From assembly GCF_014649775.1 (NCBI RefSeq), contig NZ_BMTR01000039.1, positions 1 to 48,691 on the forward strand: 48,691 bases of DNA. The letters are read 5' to 3'. The DNA is from Streptomyces longisporoflavus (GTDB taxonomy: Bacteria; Actinomycetota; Actinomycetes; Streptomycetales; Streptomycetaceae). This document shows positions 10,901-19,900 of the stretch, in pieces. Position 1 is the stretch's first letter. Every line of letters begins with the position of its first letter. The translations under genes and the position numbers were made by a program. Below the pieces are notes generated by a model. That model did no database searches. It saw only the letters and a program-made list of their open reading frames with translations, and was not told the DNA's origin.

Positions 10901-13900
10901 GGCCGCACGGTCCTGCCCGTAGGTCGCAAGGAGCGCCTGCGCCTCGATCGGGTCACCCAGCCTCGTCCCCGTACCATGCGCCTCGACCGCGTCCACATCC
11001 GACGGCGCCAGGCCCGCACCGGCGAGTGCCTGGCGGATGACGCGCTGCTGCGAGGGACCGTTGGGGGCGGTCAGACCATTGGACGCCCCGTCCTGGTTCA
11101 CGGCGGAACCCCGTACGACCGCGAGCACCGGGTGCCCGTTGCGCCGCGCGTCCGCCAGACGCTCGACGAACAGCATGCCCACGCCCTCGCCCCAGCTGGT
11201 GCCGTCGGCACCGGCTCCGAAGGCCTTGCACCGGCCGTCCTGCGACAGTCCGCGCTGACGGCTGAACTCGATGAACGCACCCGGCGTCGACATCACCGCC
11301 ACACCACCGGCGAGCGCCATCTCGCACTCACCGGAACGCAGCGCCTGCACCGCCAGGTGCAGGGCGACCAGCGACGACGAGCACGCCGTATCCACCGTCA
11401 CCGCGGGTCCCTCGAAGCCGAACGTGTACGACAGGCGGCCCGAAGCCACGCTGGCCGCGTTGCCTGTCGCCACGTAGCCGCCCACGTCCTCGCCCGCGCC
11501 GCCGAGGACGAGGCTGTAGTCCTGGGCGTTGGAGCCGACGAACACGCCGACGCGCTCGCCGCGCAGCGACGCCGAGTCGACTCCGGCGCGTTCGAGGAGT
11601 TCCCAGGAGGTCTCAAGGAGCAGGCGCTGCTGCGGGTCCATCGCCAGCGCCTCGCGCGGCGAGATCCCGAAGAAGCCGGCGTCGAAGCCGCTCACGTCCG
11701 ACATGAAGGCGCCGGACCGCAGGTAGGTGGTTCCCACGGAGTCCGGGTCGGGGTCGTACAGCGCCTCGACGTCCCAGCCGCGGTCGGTCGGGAACTCCGT
11801 GACCGCGTCCCCGCCCGCCCTGAGGAATTCCCACAAGTCCTCGGGGCTCGCGACACCGCCGGGGAACCGGCACGCCATCGACACGATCGCGATCGGCTCG
11901 TCGGTCACACCCCGGGCAGCGGCCGGGGCGTGGGAGGCGGGTGTCGCGTCCGTGCCGCACAGCTCGACGCGCAGGTAGGCGGCCAGGGCCGCGGCCGTCG
12001 GGTAGTCGAAGACCAGGGTCGCGGGCAGGGCGATGCCGGTGGCGTCGCGGAGCCTGGTGCGCAGTTCGACGGCCGTCAGGGAGTCGAAACCGAGCTCCTT
12101 GAACGCGCGCGTCGGGGGTAAGGCGTCAGCGGACACGTGGCCGAGCACCGCGGCTGCCTCGTGGCGGACCAGCTCGGTGAGGTGGCGTTCCTGCTCGGCC
12201 TCGTCCAGAGCGGCCAGGCGCTGCGCGAGCTCCGACGTGCCGACCTGTCCCGCGGGAGCGGCGTCGAACAACGCGCGTACGCCGGGGAGTTCGCCGAGCA
12301 GGGCGCTCGGCCGCTGTGCCATGAACGTCCCGGCGAACCGGGTCCAGTCGACGTCGGCGACGACGATGTTCCCGTCACCGCGCTCCAGAGCGGTGGCGAG
12401 AGCGGCGACCGCCACGTCAGGGGCCATGGTCCCAAGGCCCCAGCGGTGCAGCTGGGTGGCCTGCGCGTCGGTCGCGACCATGCCGCCGCCGCCCCACGGG
12501 CCCCACGCGACGGCTGTGGCGGGCAGGCCCGCGGCCCTGCGGTGGTCGGCGAGGCCGTCCAGGTAGGCGTTGGCAGCCGCGTACGCGCCCTGCCCGCTGC
12601 TGCCCCAGACGCCGGCGATGGAGGAGAAAAGGACGAACGCGTCCAAGGGCGTGTCGGCGAGCAGTTCGTGCAGGTTCCGCGCGCCGTCGGCCTTGGCCGT
12701 CAGCACGTCGGCGAACCCGGTGAGGTCGTCCGGGTCGAGGTCGGCGAGGGCGGCGGAGCGTTCGATGCCCGCGGCGTGGAAGACCGCGGTGAGCGGGAAC
12801 TCGGCGGGAACCGAGGCGAGTACGTCAGCCAGCGCGTTCCGGTCAGCCGCGTCACAGGCCGCTACCGTGACCCGGGCGCCGAGTGCGGTCAGCTTTGCGC
12901 ACAGCTCGTCCACGCCCTCGGCGGCGGGGCCGCGCCTGCTGGTCAGGAGCAGGTGTTCGGCGCCCTTGCCGGCGAGCCACCGGGCGACATGCGCGCCGAG
13001 GGCTCCGGTGCCGCCGGTGACAAGGACAGTGCCACGCGGCGACCAGCTCTCTTCGGCTGCCTCGCCCACCGGGGCGGGCACCAGCCTGCGGCTCAGCACC
13101 TTGCCGCCGCGCAGCGCGATCTGGTCCTCGCCGCCGGTTCCGGCGGCCCCGGCCGCCGCGAGCACGGAGGCCAGCAGCTCGCCGGTCTCCTCCCGAGTCT
13201 CGCCCGCCGTGACATCCCGCGTCTCGGGCAGGTCGATGAGACCGCCCCAGCGGCCGGGCTGCTCCAGGGCGGCCACCCGCCCAAGGCCCCACAGCATCGA
13301 CTGCTCGAACCCGGTGACCGCGTCACCGGTGCCGGTCGAGACCGCGCCCGACGTCACGCACCACAGCGGCACGTCCACATCGCCGAGCGCCCGCAGCAGA
13401 CGGACCGTGGCGGCGACACCCGCGGGCACGGTCGACCCACCCGCGTCGGCGAGACCGAGCAGCGAGACCACGCCGGCCAGGACCGACGGCTCCCCCAACT
13501 CCCTTTCCCAGTCGGCGCCTCGCGGGTCCACGTGCAGGACACGCACGTCCGCGCCGTTGCGTGTCAGCGCGTCGCCGACCCACTCGGCACGCTCCTCACC
13601 GGCCGCCGCGACGACCAGCCAGACACCGTTCAATCGCCGGCTACCGACGGTCACCGGACGCCAGTCGACGCGATACCGCCACCCGTCGGCCGTGGACCGG
13701 TCACGCTGCTTCCTGCGCCACGCGGAGAGGCTGGGGAGCACGGCACTCAGCGGGTCGTCGGACGACACGCCCAGCGTACGGGCGAGATCCGCGATGTCAC
13801 CCTCCTCCACGACCTCCCAGAACCGCGCCTCCTCCGGCGACACCCGCTCAGTGCCCCGGGCGGCGTCCGGGGTATCCAGCCAGAAGCGCTCACGCTGGAA

Positions 13901-16900
13901 GGCGTACGTCGGCAGGCCCACGCGCCGGGCACCACGGCCGGCGAAGAACGCGGCCCACTCGACCTCGACACCCCGTACGTGCAGTCGGCCGACAGCCGTC
14001 GTGGCGGCCACCGCTTCGGGACGGTCGCCGCGCAGCACCGGTACGAAGACCGCGTCCGGCGCGGACTCCTGGCCCAGCGCGGCCAGGGTGCCACCGGGGC
14101 CGACCTCGACGAACGTGGTCACGCCCTCGTCCGTGAGCGTGACCACGGCATCGGCGAACCGGACGGACTCGCGTACGTGCCGTACCCAGTAGTCGGGGGA
14201 GGTGAGTTCGTCGGCGGTGGCTCGGGTGCCGGTGAGCGTCGAGACGATGGGGATGGCGGGTGCCTCGTAGGACACCTCTTCGAGCACCCGGCGGAAGTCG
14301 TCGAGCATCGGGTCCATCAGCGGCGAGTGGAAGGCATGACTGACCTTCAGACGCGACACCTTGCGGCCTGCCTCGCGCCACTTCTCCGCGACCGCGTCCA
14401 CATCGGCGGCCACACCTGAGACGACGACGGAGGTGGGTCCGTTGACCGCCGCGATGCCGACCGTCTCCGACAGGTCCGGGGCGATCTCCGCCTCCGACGC
14501 TTGCACCGCCACCATCGCACCACCCGCAGGCAGCACCTGCATCAGCGCACCCCGCGCGGACACCACCTTCACCGCGTCCGCCAGCGACCAGACACCCGCC
14601 ACATGCGCCGCCGCCAGCTCACCGATCGAATGACCCGCCAGCACGTCGGGGCGCACACCCCACGACTCCAGGAGCCGGAAGAGAGCCACCTCCACCGCGA
14701 ACAGCGCGGGCTGCGTCACCCCCGTCTCGTTCAGCGCCTCGGCGTCCTCGCCGAACAGCACCTCACGCACCCGCGGGTCACACTCATCCAGTACGGCATC
14801 CAGGGCATCGGCGAACACCGGGTACTGGTCGGCCAGTTCACGTCCCATGCCCAGCCGCTGCGATCCCTGCCCCGAGAACAAGAAGCCCAGCAGCCCGCCC
14901 GTGACGGCGCCCGTCACCACCCCCGCCGCCTGTCTGCCCTCGGCGAGCGCGGTGAGGGCGGCCAGCCGGGTCTCCTCGTCGTCCGCGATGACGACCGCAC
15001 GCTGCTCCAGCGACGCCCGCGTCGTCACGAGCGAGAAGCCGACATCCACGGGATTCAGGTCGACCGCGTCGCAGAGCAGCCGTGCCGCCTGCTCCCGCAG
15101 GGCCCCGGCACTTCGGGCCGACAGCACCCACGGCACCGGTCCGGCGGGAGCGGCGGCGACAGCGGGAGCCGGCTCCTCGACCGTCGGGGCCTGCTCGATG
15201 ATGGCGTGGGCGTTCGTACCGCTGAAACCGAAGGACGACACACCCGCACGCCACGGCCGGTCCCCGACCGGCCACTCACGCTCCTCCGACAGCAACTCCA
15301 CCGCACCCGTGGACCAGTCCACGTGCGGCGACGGCTCATCGGCGTGCAAAGTGCGCGGCAGCACACCATGCTGCATCGCCATCACCATCTTGATGACGCC
15401 CGCGACACCGGCGGCGGCCTGCGTGTGACCGATGTTGGACTTCACCGAACCGAGCAGCAGCGGCCGGTCGGCGGGGCGGTCCTGCCCGTAGGTCGCAAGG
15501 AGTGCCTGCGCCTCGATCGGGTCACCCAGCTTCGTGCCCGTACCATGCGCCTCGACCGCGTCCACGTCGGACGGGGACAGGCCGGTGGTCTCCAGCGCGG
15601 CGCGGATGACGCGCTGCTGCGAGGGACCGTTGGGGGCGGTCAGGCCGTTGGACGCGCCGTCCTGGTTGACGGCGGAACCCCGTACGACCGCGAGGACCTG
15701 GTGCCCGTGGCGCCGCGCGTCCGACAGGCGCTCCACGAGCAGCATGCCGATGCCCTCGCCCCAGCCGGTGCCGTCAGCTTCGGCTCCGAACGCCTTGCAC
15801 CGGCCGTCGGCCGCCAGTCCGCGCTGACGGCTGAACTCCACGAAGGCCGCGGGCGTGGACATCACCGTCACACCGCCCGCGAGGGCCAGTTCGCACTCTC
15901 CCGTCCGCAGCGCCTGCACGGCGAGGTGCAGGGCGACCAGCGACGACGAGCATGCCGTGTCCACGGTCACGGCGGGGCCTTCGAGGCCGAACGTGTACGA
16001 CAGGCGGCCGGAGATCACGCTGGCCGCGCTGCCTGTGCCGAAGTAGCCGTCGACGCTCTCGGGGGCGGCCGTCATCAGCGTCGTGTAGTCCTGGCCGTTG
16101 GTGCCGACGAAGACACCGGACCGGCTGCCGCGCAGCGTTGTCGGGTCGATGCCCGCGCGTTCGAAGGCCTCCCAGGAGGTTTCCAGGAGCAGGCGCTGCT
16201 GGGGGTCCATGGCCAGCGCCTCGCGCGGCGAGATCCCGAAGAACGTCGGGTCGAAGTCGGCGACGCCGTCGAGGAAGGCGCCCCTGCGGGAGTACGTGGT
16301 GCCGACGCCCGCCGTCTCCGGGTCGGGGCTGTACAGCGCCTCGGTGTCCCAGCCGCGGTCGGCGGGGAACTCCGTCACGGTGTCGCGGCCCGACAGCAGG
16401 ACCTGCCACAGGTCCTCGGGGCTCGCCACGCCACCGGGGAACCGGCAGGCCATGGCCACGATCGCGATCGGCTCATCGCTCACACCGGTCACGCCCGAGA
16501 CGGTGCCGGTACCGGAGGCGGCGGGCGCCGTGCCCGACAGGGCCACACGCAGGTGGGCGGCCAGGTCGGCGGGCGTGGGGTAGTCGAAGACGACGGATGC
16601 GGGCAGGCCGATGCCGGTGGCCTCGCTGAGGCGGGCGCGCAGCTCCACGGCCGTCAGGGAGTCGAAACCGAGTTGTCTGAACGCGCGCTTCGCGGGGAAG
16701 GCGTCGGTGGACGCGTGGCCGAGTACGGCGGCGGCCTCGGAGCGGACAAGGTTGGTGAGGTGGCGTTCCTGCTCGTCCTCGTCCAGAGCGGCCAGGCGCT
16801 GCGCGAGCTCTGACGTGCCGCCCTGTTCCGCGGGAGCGGCGTCGAACAACGCGCGCACGTCGGGGAGTTCGCCGAGCAGGGCGCTCGGCCGCTGCGCCGT

Positions 16901-19900
16901 GAACGTGCCGGCGAACCGGGCCCAGTCGACGTCGGCGACGGTGACCTTCGTGTCGCCGTGTGCGACGGCGGAACCGAGGCCGGCGAGCGCCACGCCGGGG
17001 TCCATCGTGAGGAGGCCGAGGCGCTTGAGGTGCGCGGCCTGCCCGGAGTCCTCGACCATGCCGCCGCCGCCCCAGGGCCCCCACGCGACGGCCGTCGCGG
17101 GCAGGCCCGAGGCTCTGCGGTGGTCGGCGAGGGCGTCCAGGTAGGCGTTGGCGGCGCCGTAGGCGGCCTGGCCGCCGCTGCCCCACACTCCGGCGATGGA
17201 GGAGAACAGGACGAACGCGTCCAGGGGCGTGTCGGCGAGCAGTTCGTGCAGGTTCCGGGCGCCGTCGGCCTTGGCCGCGAGTACGTCGGCGAACCCGGTG
17301 AGGTCGTGCGGGTCGAGGTCGGCGAGGGCCGCCGGGCGCTCCACGCCCGCCGTGTGGATGACGGCGCTGAGCGGCGGCAGGCTCTCCAGCATCGCCGCGA
17401 CGGCGTCCCTGTCGGCCACGTCGCAGGTGGCGAACGTGACGCGCGCGCCGAGGCCGACGAGCTCCGCCTCCAGGCCTTCGGCCCCTCGGGCGGCCCGGCC
17501 GCGGCGGGCGGCCAGCACGATGTGCTCGGCTCCGTGCGCCGCGAGCCAGCGCGCCACGTGGCCGCCGAGCGCGCCGGTACCGCCGGTGACCAGAACGGTG
17601 CCGCGCGGCGACCAGCTCTCCTCGGAGACCTCGCCCAGCGGGGCGGGCACCAGTCTGCGGCCGAGGACCGTGTGGTCGCGCAGGGCGATCTGGTCTTCGC
17701 CGGACGCGGCGACGGCTGAGGCGAGGAGGTCCCCGGTCCGCTCGTCCCACGCCTGCGCCTGCGCCTGCGCCTGGGGCAGGTCGATCAGGCCGCCCCAGCG
17801 CCCGGGGTGCTCCAGCGCGGCGGCCCGGCCCAGGCCCCAGAGCATCGACTGCTCGAACCCGTTGACCGCGTCGTCGGCGCCGGTCGAGACCGCGCCCGAC
17901 GTCACGCACCACAGCGGGGCGTCCACGTCGCCAAGTGCTTGGAGCAGACCGATCGTCGCCGCGACACCGGCGGGTACGGGCCCCTCGCCCGCGTCGGCGA
18001 GGCCCAGCAGCGAGACCACGCCGCTCAGCGGCGGCAGTTCCGCCAGCCGCTCCGCCCAGTCGACCGTCCCGGCCCCCGGGTCAACGTCAACGTGCAGGAC
18101 GTACACCTCGTCCGCACCGTTCCGCGTCAGCGACGCCCGTACCCACTCGGCGCACTCGTCGCCGGCCGGCGCCGCGACCAGCCAGGTACCGGCCGGTCGG
18201 CGCGTCCCGGCGGGCACCGCACGCCAGTCGACCCGGTACCGCAAGGCGTCGGCCGTCAGCCGGTCCCGCTGCTTCCTGCGCCACGCGGACAGGCGGGGCA
18301 GTACCGCGCTCAGCGGGTCGTCGGACGACACGCCCAGCGTACGGGCGAGGTCCGCGGGGTCACCCTCCTCCACGGCCTCCCAGAACCGTGCCTCCTCCGG
18401 CGAAGTACGCCCGGTGCTCTCCTCGGCCGCAGGGGCGTCCAGCCAGTAATGCTCGCGCTGGAACGCGTACGTCGGCAGGTCGACCCGCCGGGCCCCGCTG
18501 CCGTCGAAAAGGGCGGCCAGGTCCACCGGGACGCCGCGTACGTGCAGTTGGCCGATGGCGGTGGTCAGAGCGGCCAGTTCGGGGCGGTCGCCACGCAGGG
18601 AGGGTACGAAGGCAGCCTCCGGGGCGTTGACCTGACCGAGCCCGGAGAGCACGCCGCCAGGCCCGATCTCCAGGAAGACGTCAACGCCCTCCTCGCGCAG
18701 CTCCGTGACCGCGCCGTGGAAGCGTACGGCCTCGCGCACGTGCCGCACCCAGTACTTCGGCGAGGTCAGCTCATCGGCGCTCGCGCGGACGCCGGTCAGC
18801 GTCGAGACGAGCGGGATCGACGGCGCCTCGTACGACACGCCCTCAAGGACCCGGCGGAAGTCGTCGAGCATCGGCTCCATCAGCGGCGAGTGGAAGGCAT
18901 GACTGACCTTCAGGCGCGACACCTTGCGGCCCGCCGTACGCCACTTCTCCGCGACCGCGTCCACATCGGCGGCCACCCCGGAAACCACCACTGAGCCGGG
19001 GCCATTGACGGCGGCCAGGCCAACCGTCTCCGACAGATCCGGGGCGATCTCCGCCTCGGACGCCTGGACCGCCACCATCGCACCACCGGACGGCAGCGCC
19101 TGCATCAGCGCACCACGCGCTGACACCACCTTCACCGCATCGGCCAGCGACCAGACACCCGCAACGTGGGCCGCCGCCAGCTCGCCGATCGAGTGACCGG
19201 CCAGCACGTCGGGGCGCACACCCCAGGACTCCAGGAGGCGGAACAGCGCCACCTCGACGGCGAACAGCGCCGGCTGGGTCACCCCGGTCTCGTTCAGCGC
19301 GTCGGCATCCTCGCCGAACAGCACCTCACGTACCCGCGGGTCACACTCATCCAGTACGGCATCCAGGGCATCGGCGAACACCGGGTACTGGTCGGCCAGT
19401 TCGCGACCCATTCCCAGCCGCTGCGAACCCTGACCCGAGAACAGGAAGCCCACCCGGTGCGGTGTCGCCTCGCCCAGGAGGACGCCGGGGGCGCCGCGTC
19501 CCTCGGCGAGGGCGGTGAGCCGGTCGGTGGTGGTGCCGCGGTCCTCGTCGGCGAGGACTACGGCGCGGTGCTCGAAGAGGGACCGTGTGGTGGCCAGCGA
19601 GAAGCCGACGCCCGCGGGGTCGAAGCCGGCGGAGGCCGTCACGGCGGACCGCAGACGGTCGGCCTGCGCGCGCAGTGCGTCGGGGGTCCTTGCGGACAGC
19701 ACCCACGGTGTGACGGCGGGAGCCGACCGGTCGGTGGCCGTGGCGGAGGCGGAGACCGGCGTGTCTCCGTCGGTCGTGGCCAGGTCGAGTGCGGGGGCCT
19801 CTTCCAGGATGACGTGGGCGTTGGTGCCGCTGACGCCGAAGGAGGAGACACCCGCGCGGCGCGGTTCGCCGGTCCGGGGCCACGGCCGTTCCTCGGTGAG

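Larger units (their letters stand above)
11960..16477 (-). other. PKS module 4: KS-AT(malonyl)-KR(A-type)-ACP
   Basis: KS Cys1742; AT GHSIGE (Ser2183) with HAFH (2280-2283); KR with GGTGALG, SSIAGVWG and Tyr2865; ACP GFDSL with Ser3032. The motifs predict malonyl extension and an A-type beta-hydroxyl. The ACP contains the in-frame TTA codon at residue 3019. Confidence 0.88.
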
